Shown here piece after piece: positions 35,420-43,420 of a stretch of 64,000 nt of DNA. The position numbers and the translations under genes were made by a program. Numbering within the stretch: the first letter of the stretch is position 1; the number at the start of each line of letters is the position of its first letter. The stretch lies in the NCBI GenBank assembly GCA_947173485.1, contig CAMWFH010000001.1:372001-436000 (forward strand), written 5' to 3'. The notes under the pieces were generated by a model. That model saw only the letters and a list, made by a program, of their open reading frames with translations. It was not told the DNA's origin and did no database searches. The stretch comes from an uncultured Clostridia bacterium. GTDB lineage: Bacteria; Bacillota; Clostridia; Oscillospirales; Oscillospiraceae.

Positions 35420-35872
35420 ATGACAGCCTTTTTCCTGACCTATCTCCTGCCCTGCGCCTGCGCTTTCCTGGCCTGCGTGGGGTTCACGCTGGTGTTCAAT
35501 ATCCACGGCGTGGGCAAGCTGATCTGCGGCGTGGGCGGCGCTCTGGGGTGGCTCGTCTACCTGCTCTGGGGCAAGACGATCTTCGCCGCCTTTTTAGCCG
35601 CCGCCGCTATCGGGGTCTACTCCGAGCTGATGGCCCGGGTCCGCCGGTGCCCGGTGACGGCCTACCTGCTGGTGGCCCTGCTGCCCCTGGTCCCCGGCGG
35701 GGGCATCTACTACGCCATGCGCCACTGCGTGGCCGGGGAGAACGAGGCGTTCCTGGACACCCTGCTCCACACCTTCGGCATGGCGGCGGCCCTGGCCGTG
35801 GGGGCCATGATGGCCTCCTCCCTGTTCCGCACCATCTACACCCACCTGTACCACCGGGGCCGGCGGCGCTAG
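35420..35872 (+). CDS. Threonine/serine exporter family protein, ThrE_2 (DUF3815) part
   Basis: A 150-residue protein with about four to five TM helices: FFLTYLLPCACAFLACVGF, VGGALGWLVYLLWG, TAYLLVALLPLVPGGGIYY, MAAALAVGAMMASSLF. The conserved PLVPGGGIYYAM motif is typical of the C-terminal half of ThrE exporters. It is co-transcribed with the preceding gene. Its stop codon overlaps the stop of the convergent LRR-type gene by 3 nt. Confidence 0.86.
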   Translation: MTAFFLTYLLPCACAFLACVGFTLVFNIHGVGKLICGVGGALGWLVYLLWGKTIFAAFLAAAAIGVYSELMARVRRCPVTAYLLVALLPLVPGGGIYYAMRHCVAGENEAFLDTLLHTFGMAAALAVGAMMASSLFRTIYTHLYHRGRRR

Positions 35873-37074
35873 GGCTTCTTCCGCCGTCTGTACCAGACGA
35901 GCCCGCCCAACGCCGCTACCGCTCCCATCACCGGCAGGACCACCCCCAGCAACGGCAGCGTTTGACCGCCAAAGGACTTGGGCACGAAGCGGATCCCCTT
36001 GTGAGCCCCATGGAGCGACCGTGTGGGAGGGAAAGCGTTCGGAAGGGATATCGTACTGGGCGGCGGTACCGCCGGCAGGTCTGGAGTCTCCTGCTCCGGC
36101 GGTGATGCGGCCTCATATGCCAAAAAAGCCTCCTCGTCCCGGCACCCCTCCCGCAAAAGTGACAGGAACTTTTGGAACTGCTCATCGTTATCAAAATAGT
36201 GGGGCTCCTCCGGGTGGGGGAGGACCGAGAAATAGAAGGATGCCCTTTTCGCCTCCACCGCTCTTTCCTCTACCTCCGCCGGGATACCATCGAAATAGAT
36301 ACTGCTCAAAGGCGTGGTGTCTCTACAGCACATCTCCAGTGCGCGCATCCCGATATACTGCACGCTTTCTGGGACGGTGACACGCAGAGGGAGATTGCTC
36401 TTTCCTCCGATACAGCCAAACCCAAGGGCCTCAACGCCCTCCGGGATGACAAACTCCGTGTCCGTTCCATCGATCCGCCCCCAGAGCAGTCTCTTCCCGT
36501 CAGCGCTCAGCAGGAGGCCGTCCTGCATCTTATACTGCTGGTTTTCCTCTGACAGGACGATCTCCGTCAGCCGATCGTCTCCCCAAAACGTGCCATCCTC
36601 GATCAGGGTGACCGTGGACGGGATCGTGATACTGGGGACGCCCGACAGATCTGCAGCGACACACTTGCGAATCACTGTCATCCCCTCCGGCAGGACGACG
36701 GGGTGGCTCACATACGAAAGAGCACACTCTCCGATCTCCCGCACCGGGTGCCCATCGATCTCTGCGGGGATATACACCACCTCCGGCTGCTCCGCCCCGC
36801 CTAAATCCGCCGGCATATCATAGGCAGTGGCAACGATGGCGGCATACCGGTCCTCCCGGTGGGACCAGTAGAAGTCCCCGGACCGCACCGCGCCGGGGAA
36901 CTGCTCCCCATAGGGCGTATCCGCCCAGCAGTTGCGGTCCCCGTTCTCCTCCATCCAGGCGGCCAAACGGCCCTCGACATCGCGGTCACAGGTCCAGCTG
37001 CCCTCCGCCGCCTGGGCCGGGACAGACAGCAGGCACAGCAGCGCCAGCAGCATAGGAACGATTCGATACCTCAT
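35869..37074 (-). CDS. Secreted leucine-rich-repeat (BspA-type) protein with C-terminal membrane anchor
   Basis: A 401-residue protein. Residues 1-22 are a signal peptide (MLLALLCLLSVPAQAA, cleavage after AQA). Residues ~100-260 hold BspA-like LRR_5 units with the VxIPxxVTxIxxxxF pattern (SITIPSTVTLIEDGTF, LRVTVPESVQYIGMRAL). A proline-rich stretch follows, then a TM helix (LPLLGVVLPVMGAVAALGGLVW) and a basic tail RRRKKP. It is probably displayed on the membrane or wall surface. The start at 37074 is preceded by GAGGGGGGG. Confidence 0.78.
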   Translation of the reverse strand: MRYRIVPMLLALLCLLSVPAQAAEGSWTCDRDVEGRLAAWMEENGDRNCWADTPYGEQFPGAVRSGDFYWSHREDRYAAIVATAYDMPADLGGAEQPEVVYIPAEIDGHPVREIGECALSYVSHPVVLPEGMTVIRKCVAADLSGVPSITIPSTVTLIEDGTFWGDDRLTEIVLSEENQQYKMQDGLLLSADGKRLLWGRIDGTDTEFVIPEGVEALGFGCIGGKSNLPLRVTVPESVQYIGMRALEMCCRDTTPLSSIYFDGIPAEVEERAVEAKRASFYFSVLPHPEEPHYFDNDEQFQKFLSLLREGCRDEEAFLAYEAASPPEQETPDLPAVPPPSTISLPNAFPPTRSLHGAHKGIRFVPKSFGGQTLPLLGVVLPVMGAVAALGGLVWYRRRKKP

Positions 37075-37116
37075 CAGACCCCCCCTCTTTCGTCTATCAT
37101 CCTGATAAAAGCCGCA

Positions 37117-37156
37117 AGATCCCCAGGGCGCTCTCATTTGGGCGCTCTGGGGATCT
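37117..37156 (-). terminator. Hairpin across the stop codon of the MarR-type gene
   Basis: A 10-bp perfect stem (AGATCCCCAG/CTGGGGATCT) brackets the MarR-type stop codon and is followed on the minus strand by TGCGGCTTTTATC. It probably acts as a terminator before the LRR-type gene. Confidence 0.5.
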
Positions 37157-37586
37157 GTACTTCCGGCATCAGCTCCTGGCTGACCACCTCCAGCATCTCC
37201 TCCAGCTTGGCGCACTCCTCCGGGGAGAACCGCGCCAGGATCCGGTCCATGACCTCCGCCATGTAGGAGGTGCTGATGTTGTAGTAGTCGATATACTTCT
37301 GGGTCACCTCCAGGTGATACTCCCGCCGGTCCCGCTCCGAGCGGATCTTGCGGATGTAGCCCTTTTCCACCAGGCTGTTGACCTTGTAGGCGGCGTTGGG
37401 GGTGGAGATGCACATAAAGGTAGCGAACTCGTTGACCGTGGGACTGCCCAGGGCTTGGATGCTCTCCACGCAGAAGGTCTCCATGGTGGTCAGGCTGGCC
37501 TCCCGGCTCTGGAAGCGCCGGAAGATCTCCTGGTAGAAGTGCAGCTTGAACTTGGTATACACGGTGAAAAAAGCGTCCTTCAGCAT
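37134..37586 (-). CDS. MarR family regulator, FabT-like
   Basis: A 150-residue winged-helix protein. The recognition region is GSPTVNEFATFMCISTPNAA and the wing KVNSLVEKGYIRKIRSERDRREYHLEVT, typical of MarR. Proximity to the fab cluster suggests the role of streptococcal FabT: repression of fatty-acid synthesis genes in response to long-chain acyl-ACP. Here the gene is at the 3' end of the cluster and has its own promoter, unlike the streptococcal order. It is not FapR, which has a hot-dog domain. The functional link is inferred. Confidence 0.75.
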   Translation of the reverse strand: MLKDAFFTVYTKFKLHFYQEIFRRFQSREASLTTMETFCVESIQALGSPTVNEFATFMCISTPNAAYKVNSLVEKGYIRKIRSERDRREYHLEVTQKYIDYYNISTSYMAEVMDRILARFSPEECAKLEEMLEVVSQELMPEVQIPRAPK

Positions 37587-37613
37587 GGCCGGGCCCCCTC
37601 CCTAGTTTCTGTC

Positions 37614-37642
37614 AGTATAACAGCTTTTCAGGAAAAAGGCAA
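37614..37642 (-). promoter_or_regulatory. Promoter of the MarR-type gene
   Basis: TTGCCT, 17-bp spacer and TATACT on the minus strand, immediately after fabZ. No copy of the ATTTAG-CTAAAT palindrome found at the acpP promoter is present here. Confidence 0.7.
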
Positions 37643-37646
37643 TGGC

Positions 37647-38072
37647 TCACTGGACGGCAAAGGTCAGCTCCGCCGTGCAGGCGATCTGACCGTCCACCTC
37701 GGCGGTGCAGGTCCCGATGCCCACCGGCCCCCGGCGCTTCGTCAGCTCACAGTGGAGCCGCAGCACGTCGCCGGGGACAACCTTCCGCTTGAACCGGGCG
37801 TTCTTCACCCCGCCGAACAGCACCAGCTTGCCCTTGTCCTCCGGCACAGTCAAAATAGCCACCGCGCCCACCTGGGCCAAGGCCTCCAGGATCAGCACCC
37901 CGGGCATCACATGCTCCTGGGGGAAGTGGCCGCAGAAGAACTGCTCGTTGACGCTGACGCACTTGATCCCCGTGGCCTCCACCCCAGGGGTGCAGTTCTC
38001 GATTCGGTCCACCAGGGCAAAGGGGTAGCGGTGGGGCAGGATCTCCGCGATCTGGTCAGAGTTCAGTTTCAT
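37647..38072 (-). CDS. fabZ: 3-hydroxyacyl-ACP dehydratase FabZ
   Basis: A 141-residue hot-dog enzyme. The catalytic motif LPHRYPFALVDRI carries the active-site His, and GHFPQEHVMPGVLILEALAQ carries the catalytic Glu region. It dehydrates 3-hydroxyacyl-ACP to trans-2-enoyl-ACP. GGGAGGG precedes the ATG by 8 nt inside the fabF 3' end. It is the last biosynthetic gene of the cluster. Confidence 0.95.
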   Translation of the reverse strand: MKLNSDQIAEILPHRYPFALVDRIENCTPGVEATGIKCVSVNEQFFCGHFPQEHVMPGVLILEALAQVGAVAILTVPEDKGKLVLFGGVKNARFKRKVVPGDVLRLHCELTKRRGPVGIGTCTAEVDGQIACTAELTFAVQ

Positions 38073-38076
38073 ACCA

Positions 38077-39312
38077 TCAGCCCTCCCATCTCTTCAGCAG
38101 GATGCTGGCGTTGTGCCCTCCGAACCCCAGGGAGTTGGAGAGGGCGTAGCCCAGGGGGACCTCCCGGCCCACATTGGGCACCACGTCCAGATCGCAGGCC
38201 GCATCGGGGACCTGGTAGTTGATCGTGGCCGGGGCGAATCCGTCCCGGAGGGCCAGGGCGGTGAACACCGCCTCCACGGCCCCCGCCGCCCCCAGCATAT
38301 GGCCGGTCATGGACTTGGTGGAGCTGACCAGCAGCTCCTTGGCGTGGTCCCCGAACACCGTCTTGATCGCGGCGGTCTCCCCGGAGTCGTTGAGGGGGGT
38401 GGAGGTGCCGTGGGCGTTGATATAGTCCACCTGCTCCGGCGCCACGCCGCCGTCCGCCAGGGCCGCCGCCATGGCCTTGGCCCCGCCGCTGCCGTCAGGG
38501 CGGGGAGCGGTCATGTGGTAGGCGTCACAGGTGACGCCATAGCCCAGGATCTCCCCGTAGATCGCCGCGCCCCTGGACAGGGCGTGGCCCAGCTCCTCCA
38601 GCAGCAGGGCCCCCGCGCCCTCGCCCATGACGAAGCCGCTGCGCTCCTTATCGAAGGGGATGGAGGCCCGGGCGGGGTCTGTGGCGGTACTGAGGGCCTT
38701 CATGGTGGTGAAGCCCCCCACCGACAAGGGGGTGATGCTGGCCTCCGCCCCGCCGCAGAGCATACAGTCGGCGTAGCCGTCCCGGATATACCGGAAGGCG
38801 TCGCCTACGGCGTTGGTGCCGCCGGCGCAGGCGGTCACCGGGCAGGAGCACATCCCCCGGAACCCGGCGTGGATGGCGATCTGCCCCGCGGCCATGTTGC
38901 AGATGGCCGTGGGCACATAGAAGGGGGACACCTTGTCCCAGCCCCGCTCCGCTCCCTTCAGGCACTCGGTCTCGGTGATGGCCTGACCGCCGATGCCGCT
39001 GGACAGGATCACGCCGCACCGGTCCAGGTCCATACCCTCCGCCGGAAGACCGGCCAGGGCCTCCTTGGCGGCGGCCAGGGCGAACTGGGTGAAGCGCCCC
39101 ATGTGCTTGGCCTCCTGGGGCGTGAAGTAGTTGGCGGGGTCAAAGCCCCGGACCTCTGCCGCCAGGGTCACCTTCCGGCCGGTGGTGTCGTAGTGGGTGA
39201 TGGGGCCAATGCCGCACTTCCCCGCCCGGACCGCCTGCCAGCTCTCCGCCGCCGTAAGGCCCAGGGGCGTGACGGCCCCCAGGCCGGTGATCACAACTCG
39301 TCTCTTGCTCAT
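38077..39312 (-). CDS. fabF: 3-oxoacyl-ACP synthase II FabF
   Basis: A 411-residue thiolase-fold enzyme. The catalytic Cys is in PVTACAGGTNAVGD, the two His are in INAHGTSTPLND and MTGHMLGAAGAVEA, and Lys is in SSTKSMTGH. It elongates acyl-ACP with malonyl-ACP. The start at 39312 (MSKRRVVITGLG) follows GAGGGAG; a longer frame to 39369 overlaps the sRNA promoter on the other strand. Unlike its neighbours it is not contiguous with fabG: ~400 bp separate them. Confidence 0.95.
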   Translation of the reverse strand: MSKRRVVITGLGAVTPLGLTAAESWQAVRAGKCGIGPITHYDTTGRKVTLAAEVRGFDPANYFTPQEAKHMGRFTQFALAAAKEALAGLPAEGMDLDRCGVILSSGIGGQAITETECLKGAERGWDKVSPFYVPTAICNMAAGQIAIHAGFRGMCSCPVTACAGGTNAVGDAFRYIRDGYADCMLCGGAEASITPLSVGGFTTMKALSTATDPARASIPFDKERSGFVMGEGAGALLLEELGHALSRGAAIYGEILGYGVTCDAYHMTAPRPDGSGGAKAMAAALADGGVAPEQVDYINAHGTSTPLNDSGETAAIKTVFGDHAKELLVSSTKSMTGHMLGAAGAVEAVFTALALRDGFAPATINYQVPDAACDLDVVPNVGREVPLGYALSNSLGFGGHNASILLKRWEG

Positions 39313-39362
39313 TCGCTCCCTCGTCTTTCTTCTAAAGGGGACAAAAAGCCCCCGCCGTGTGC

Positions 39363-39391
39363 TTGACAAAGCGGGGGGCCTCCGGTATAAT
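39363..39391 (+). promoter_or_regulatory. Perfect-consensus promoter of a small RNA
   Basis: TTGACA, 17 bp, TATAAT on the plus strand, the best sigma-A match in the window. It points away from fabF into the fabG-fabF gap, where no plus-strand gene exists. Confidence 0.85.
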
Positions 39392-39397
39392 GGAAAC

Positions 39398-39486
39398 AGA
39401 TAGGGGCGCCTTGACGGTCAGCCCTTACATGTCAGAATAGTGGACTATGCTGACTGCTCGTGCTACCGGGCAGTCAGCACACTTTT
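39398..39486 (+). ncRNA. Small RNA, candidate antitoxin RNA of a type I toxin-antitoxin pair
   Basis: An ~90-nt transcript is predicted from the consensus promoter to a hairpin at 39448-39479 (perfect 10-bp stem TGCTGACTGC/GCAGTCAGCA, 12-nt loop) followed by CACTTTTGG. Its 5' part contains GGGGCGCC and GGTCAGCCC, also found in the RNA at 62780. The terminator stem includes, on the opposite strand, the stop codon of a 31-residue peptide gene, so the RNA is antisense to that mRNA's 3' end and to any fabG-to-fabF read-through. Ends are estimates. Confidence 0.65.
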
Positions 39487-39569
39487 GGGGCTATGTAGGT
39501 CATCACCGCGAGGGTGGTGAACAAACATACCAGGAACCGCAGGATATGTGTCCTGCGCCTCTGTCCCAT
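39474..39569 (-). CDS. Small hydrophobic peptide, candidate type I toxin
   Basis: A 31-residue frame starting MGQRRRTHILRF, with a hydrophobic core (FLVCLFTTLAVMTYIA) and ending APKVC. AAAGGGGGTGAT, near-identical to the anti-SD complement, lies 8 nt (from GGGGG) before the ATG at 39569; an ATG at 39575 touches the SD and is less likely. A strong promoter lies ~80 nt upstream. A basic N-terminus, one TM span and an overlapping antisense RNA match holin-like type I toxins. The sequence is not a recognised family member. Confidence 0.55.
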   Translation of the reverse strand: MGQRRRTHILRFLVCLFTTLAVMTYIAPKVC

Positions 39570-39648
39570 CCGCATCACCCCCTTTCGCAAGGGAGTGGCT
39601 GGCCGCCTTTTCCGGCATCCTTCTCAGCCTCCTGCCGGAGGCTCATCC

Positions 39649-39678
39649 AGTATACCACGGGTCGCCCCGTTCTGTCAA
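39649..39678 (-). promoter_or_regulatory. Promoter for the small peptide mRNA (and possibly fabF-fabZ)
   Basis: TTGACA, 18-bp spacer and TATACT on the minus strand directly downstream of fabG. Transcripts would cover the peptide gene and could continue into fabF. Confidence 0.78.
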
Positions 39679-39682
39679 TTTT

Positions 39683-39711
39683 CGCCGTCCATCTGGGACG
39701 GCTGTTTTTTT
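39683..39711 (+). terminator. Plus-strand terminator at the fabG 3' end
   Basis: Stem GCCGTCC/GGACGGC with a 5-nt loop followed by TGTTTTTTT. The orientation would stop antisense transcripts before they enter fabG; on the minus strand there is no T run, so fab transcription may read through. Confidence 0.7.
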
Positions 39712-40453
39712 ACATGGCCATGCCGCCGTCTACGCACAGGACCTGGCCGGTGATATAGCCGTTCCCCGCAAGAAAGGCCACCGCACGGGCCACGTCCTCC
39801 GCCGTCCCCAGCTTCCCCAGGGGGATCGCGGGCAGGAGGGCCTCCCGGGCCTTCTCCGGCATGGCGGCGGTCATATCTGTCTCGATAAAGCCGGGGGCCA
39901 CGGCGTTGACCGTGATGCCCCGGCCCGCCAGCTCCTTGGCGGCGGACTTGGTCATGCCGATCACGCCGGCCTTGCTGGCGGCGTAGTTGACCTGACCGGC
40001 GTTGCCCCGGAGGCCCACCACAGAGCTGAGGTTCACGATCCGCCCAAAGCGCTGCTTCACCATCTGCCGGCTCACCGCCTTCATGCAGAGGAAGGTCCCC
40101 TTCAGGTTGGCGGCGATGACCCAATCGAAGTCTGCCTCCTTCATGCTCATCAGAAGGCCGTCCCGGGTGATGCCGGCGTTGTTGACCAGGATGTCGATCC
40201 GGCCAAAGGCCGACAGGGCCGCCTCCATCAAGGCGCCCACCTGTCCGGCGTCGGACACATCGCAGCGCACCGCCAAGGCACTGGCCCCCAGGGCCTCGCA
40301 GGCTCCCTTCGTCTCCTGGGCGGCCTCCTCGTTCCCGGCATAGCAGAGGACGATATTGGCCCCGCCCCTCGCCAGCTCCAAACACACCGCCCGGCCGATG
40401 CCCCGGCTGCCGCCGGTGACGACAGCGGTCTGTCCTTGAAACTCCATGGTCAT
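39710..40453 (-). CDS. fabG: 3-oxoacyl-ACP reductase FabG
   Basis: A 247-residue SDR: cofactor loop TGGSRGIGRAV, NNAGITRDGLLMSMKE (typical FabG), catalytic Ser in NLSSVVGLRGN and Y-x3-K in NYAASKAG, C-terminal GQVLCVDGGMAM. It reduces 3-oxoacyl-ACP with NADPH. The ATG at 40453 overlaps the fabD stop (ATGA); a second Met two codons on is possible. Confidence 0.95.
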   Translation of the reverse strand: MTMEFQGQTAVVTGGSRGIGRAVCLELARGGANIVLCYAGNEEAAQETKGACEALGASALAVRCDVSDAGQVGALMEAALSAFGRIDILVNNAGITRDGLLMSMKEADFDWVIAANLKGTFLCMKAVSRQMVKQRFGRIVNLSSVVGLRGNAGQVNYAASKAGVIGMTKSAAKELAGRGITVNAVAPGFIETDMTAAMPEKAREALLPAIPLGKLGTAEDVARAVAFLAGNGYITGQVLCVDGGMAM

Positions 40454-41391
40454 TTCTCCTCTCCCAGCGCCGCCAGCCACGCCGGCAGGCGCTCCACATC
40501 TGCCGCGGTCTCCACGGCGCACACCGGCACCTCCGGCGCGGTCTTGCGGACGAAGCCGCTGAGGACCTTCCCCGGTCCGATCTCGATGATGCCGTCCAGG
40601 CCCAGCGCCGCCATGGCGCGGATGCAGTCCTCCATATAGACGCTGCTCTGGACCTGCCGGACCAGCAGATCCGCGATCGCATCGCCCTCCTGCCGGGGCC
40701 CGCCCAGGCAGTTGAACAGGACCGGGATCTCCGGCGCATGGAAGGTGACGGTCTGGAAGTAGTCCGCCAGCTCCCGGCCGGCGGGGGCCATCAGAGACGT
40801 GTGGAAGGGGCCGCTGGTCCGCAGGGGCATACAGCGCTTGGCCCCCCGCTCCTTGGCCAGGGCAACGGCGGTCTCCACGGCGGAGCGCTCCCCGCCGATG
40901 ACCAGCTGGCCGGGGCAGTTGTAGTTGGCGATGACCACGGTCCCCTTAGCGGACGCCTCCCGGCACACCGCCTCCAGAGGCTCCCGCCCCAGGCCCAGGA
41001 CCGCTATCATAGCGCTCTCCACGCCCGCCGCGGCCCGCTCCATCGCCGCGCCCCGGAAGGCCACGGTGCGGATCGCCGTCTGGCCGTCCAGGACGCCGGC
41101 GGCGTGGAGGGCGGCATACTCCCCCAGGCTCAGTCCCGCCGCCGCCGCGGGGACGATGCCCCGCTCCCGGAGGACCGCCGTCAGGCCAACGGCGAAGGCC
41201 ACCATGCAGGGCTGGGTATAGCGGGTCTGGTCCAGCTGGCCCAGGGGGTCGGTAAAAGCAGTGCTTTTCAGGTCGAAGTCCAAGTCCGCCTGGTCAAAGA
41301 CTTCCCGGAAGGCCGGGAACGCCTCATATAGATCGGTGCCCATGCCGGGGTGCTGGCTCCCCTGGCCAGCGTATAGGAACCCAAGTCTCAC
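40450..41391 (-). CDS. fabD: Malonyl-CoA:ACP transacylase FabD
   Basis: A 313-residue acyltransferase. Gly-Gln-Gly-Ser-Gln loop in FLYAGQGSQHPGMG, nucleophile in GLSLGEYAAL, catalytic His in SGPFHTSLM. It loads malonate on ACP. I choose a GTG start at 41391, overlapping the upstream stop as GTGA with GGGAGG just upstream. An in-frame ATG at 41406 adds MEGGP but contains that ribosome-binding site. Confidence 0.93.
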   Translation of the reverse strand: MRLGFLYAGQGSQHPGMGTDLYEAFPAFREVFDQADLDFDLKSTAFTDPLGQLDQTRYTQPCMVAFAVGLTAVLRERGIVPAAAAGLSLGEYAALHAAGVLDGQTAIRTVAFRGAAMERAAAGVESAMIAVLGLGREPLEAVCREASAKGTVVIANYNCPGQLVIGGERSAVETAVALAKERGAKRCMPLRTSGPFHTSLMAPAGRELADYFQTVTFHAPEIPVLFNCLGGPRQEGDAIADLLVRQVQSSVYMEDCIRAMAALGLDGIIEIGPGKVLSGFVRKTAPEVPVCAVETAADVERLPAWLAALGEEK

Positions 41392-42476
41392 TGGGCCTCC
41401 CTCCATTCTGTCATGATCTGTTCGATCTGCTCCTTCACCGTGGAGAGGGCATTGACCCTTCCCACGTTGGCCCCGCAGAAGAAGAGGCCGTTCTCCCAGT
41501 CCCCCTCCGCCGCCGCGATCAGGGCGTTGGAGATGCAGTAGGGGGTGGTGGATACGTCACAGGGGACCAGGCACCGGCGGCAGGACCGGGGCCGGGGCTG
41601 CTCCCCCGCCTGGACCCGTTGGATCAGGGGACTGCGGAGGGCCCGCCCCGGCATCCCCACCGGGCTCTGGACGATGGTCACGTCCTCCTCCCCGGCGGCC
41701 ACGATGGCCTGCTTGAAGCCCAGGCTGGCGTCGCACTCCGCCGTGGCGATGAACCGGGTGGCGAACTGGGCTCCGGCGGCCCCGGCCTTCATATACCGGG
41801 CCATCTCCGCCCCACCGCTCACCCCGCCGGCCACGAAGACCGGGATATCCCGGCCATATGCCTCCCGGTAAGGGGCCAGGGCCGCCAGTACCTCCGCCAG
41901 CAGCTCGCCCAGGGGCCGGGGCTGGCCCACCTGGGCCTCTCTCGCCTCCTCCGGGGAAAAGCCCAGATGGCCCCCGGCCAGGGGGCCCTCCAGGACGACG
42001 AAGTCCGGTACCCGCCCATAGCGCTTGTCCCACAGGCGGCAGATAAGGGCCGCGGCCCGGCCGCTGCTGACGATGGGGGCCAGGGCGGCATCGCTCTCCA
42101 GCACCCCGGCGGCGATGGCGGGCAGGTCCTTGGGCAGGCCCGCCCCGCAGACGATGGCGTCCGCCCCGGCCTCCAGGGCCGTTCGGACGCTGTCCGCGTA
42201 CTGACGGGTGGCCACCATGGCGTTCACCGCCACCAGGCCCCGGCCGTTGGCCGTCTCCTTGGCCCGGCGGACCTGCCGGGCCAGGGCCCGGAGATCGGCT
42301 CCGTCCGGGTCCCGGGCGAAGTCCGGCTCCCGATAGCCGCACAGGGCGGTGGAGATGGTCCCCATGCCGCCGCAGGCGGCCACCGCCCCGGCCAGGCCGT
42401 CCAGGCTGACGCCTACGCCCATGCCCCCCTGTAGGATGGGCAGGGGGAGGGCCTTCCTCCTGATCGTCACCGCCAT
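41388..42476 (-). CDS. Nitronate monooxygenase family protein (FabK paralogue) inside the fab operon
   Basis: A 362-residue FMN-dependent TIM barrel related to FabK and NMO: LPILQGGMGVGVS, IVCGAGLP, VFVAGGVSGGAEMARYMKAG, GAQFATRFIAT. It differs from FabK by a C-terminal four-cysteine segment (RSCRRCLVPCDVSTTPYCI), which could bind a metal or Fe-S cluster. It may be a second enoyl reductase, a nitronate oxidase or an unsaturated fatty-acid enzyme; the sequence does not decide. Start ATG lies within the fabK 3' end (10-nt overlap). Confidence 0.8.
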   Translation of the reverse strand: MAVTIRRKALPLPILQGGMGVGVSLDGLAGAVAACGGMGTISTALCGYREPDFARDPDGADLRALARQVRRAKETANGRGLVAVNAMVATRQYADSVRTALEAGADAIVCGAGLPKDLPAIAAGVLESDAALAPIVSSGRAAALICRLWDKRYGRVPDFVVLEGPLAGGHLGFSPEEAREAQVGQPRPLGELLAEVLAALAPYREAYGRDIPVFVAGGVSGGAEMARYMKAGAAGAQFATRFIATAECDASLGFKQAIVAAGEEDVTIVQSPVGMPGRALRSPLIQRVQAGEQPRPRSCRRCLVPCDVSTTPYCISNALIAAAEGDWENGLFFCGANVGRVNALSTVKEQIEQIMTEWREAQ

Positions 42477-43408
42477 CTCTGCCGGGACGCCTCCAGCACG
42501 TCCATCCCCTCCTGCCAGAGGCCCTGGAGGATGTCCGCCACAGGGCGGATCTCCCGGAGCATACCGGCCACCTGGCCGCACATCACGCTGCCGGTGTCCA
42601 CGTCGCCCTCTACCACGGCCCGGCGCAGGCCGCCCAGAGTCACCTTCTCCAGCTCCTCCAGGGTAGCCCCCCGCTTCTCCAGGGCCAGGTACTCCCGGGC
42701 CATCTTGTTCTTCAGCACCCGGACCGGCCCGCCGATAGACCGGCCTGTGACGGTGGTATCGCTGTCCTTGGCCCGCAGCAGGGCCTGCTTGTAATTCTCA
42801 TGGATGGGACACTCCTGGCTGACCAGCAGGCAGGTGCCGATCTGGACGCCGCAGGCCCCCAGGCTCAGGGCCGCCGCCAGCTGGCGGCCATCGGCGATGC
42901 CCCCGGCGGCGATCACCGGTATGTCCACGGTATCGATCACCTGGGGCACCAGGGCCATGGTGGTCATCTCCCCCACATGGCCGCCGGATTCCGTGCCCTC
43001 GGCGATGACGGCGTCCACACCGGAGCGCTCCAAGCGCTTGGCCAGCACCGCCGCCGCCACCACGGGGATCACCTTGATGCCAACGTCCTTCCAGGCGGGG
43101 ACGTACTGCCCCGGATTGCCCGCCCCGGTGGTGACCACGGCCACCCGCTCCTCCGTGATCACCTGGGCCAGCTCCCCGGCGATGGGGTTCATCAGCATCA
43201 GGTTCACGCCAAAGGGCTTATCCGTCCGCTCCCGGCAGATGCGGATCTGCTCCCGGAGCTGGTCCGCCGTGCGCATACCGCCGGCGGCGATGATGCCCAG
43301 GGCGCCGGCATTGGAGCAGGCGGCGGCAAAGGCGCCGTCGGCGATGTTGGCCATGCCGCCCTGGATGATGGGGAGCTCGGTCCCCAGCAGCTCGTTCAGT
43401 TTCTTCAT
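42467..43408 (-). CDS. fabK: Enoyl-ACP reductase II FabK
   Basis: A 313-residue FMN flavoprotein: LPIIQGGMANIADG, GVNLMLMNP, VTTGAGNPGQY, AEGTESGGHVGEMTTM (the catalytic/NAD(P)H loop with GGHxG) and PVIAAGGIADGRQ. It reduces trans-2-enoyl-ACP and replaces FabI, which is absent from the cluster. As a FabK enzyme it would be intrinsically triclosan-tolerant. It starts 12 nt after the fabH stop. Confidence 0.93.
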   Translation of the reverse strand: MKKLNELLGTELPIIQGGMANIADGAFAAACSNAGALGIIAAGGMRTADQLREQIRICRERTDKPFGVNLMLMNPIAGELAQVITEERVAVVTTGAGNPGQYVPAWKDVGIKVIPVVAAAVLAKRLERSGVDAVIAEGTESGGHVGEMTTMALVPQVIDTVDIPVIAAGGIADGRQLAAALSLGACGVQIGTCLLVSQECPIHENYKQALLRAKDSDTTVTGRSIGGPVRVLKNKMAREYLALEKRGATLEELEKVTLGGLRRAVVEGDVDTGSVMCGQVAGMLREIRPVADILQGLWQEGMDVLEASRQRWR

Positions 43409-43420
43409 ATACTGTTCTCC

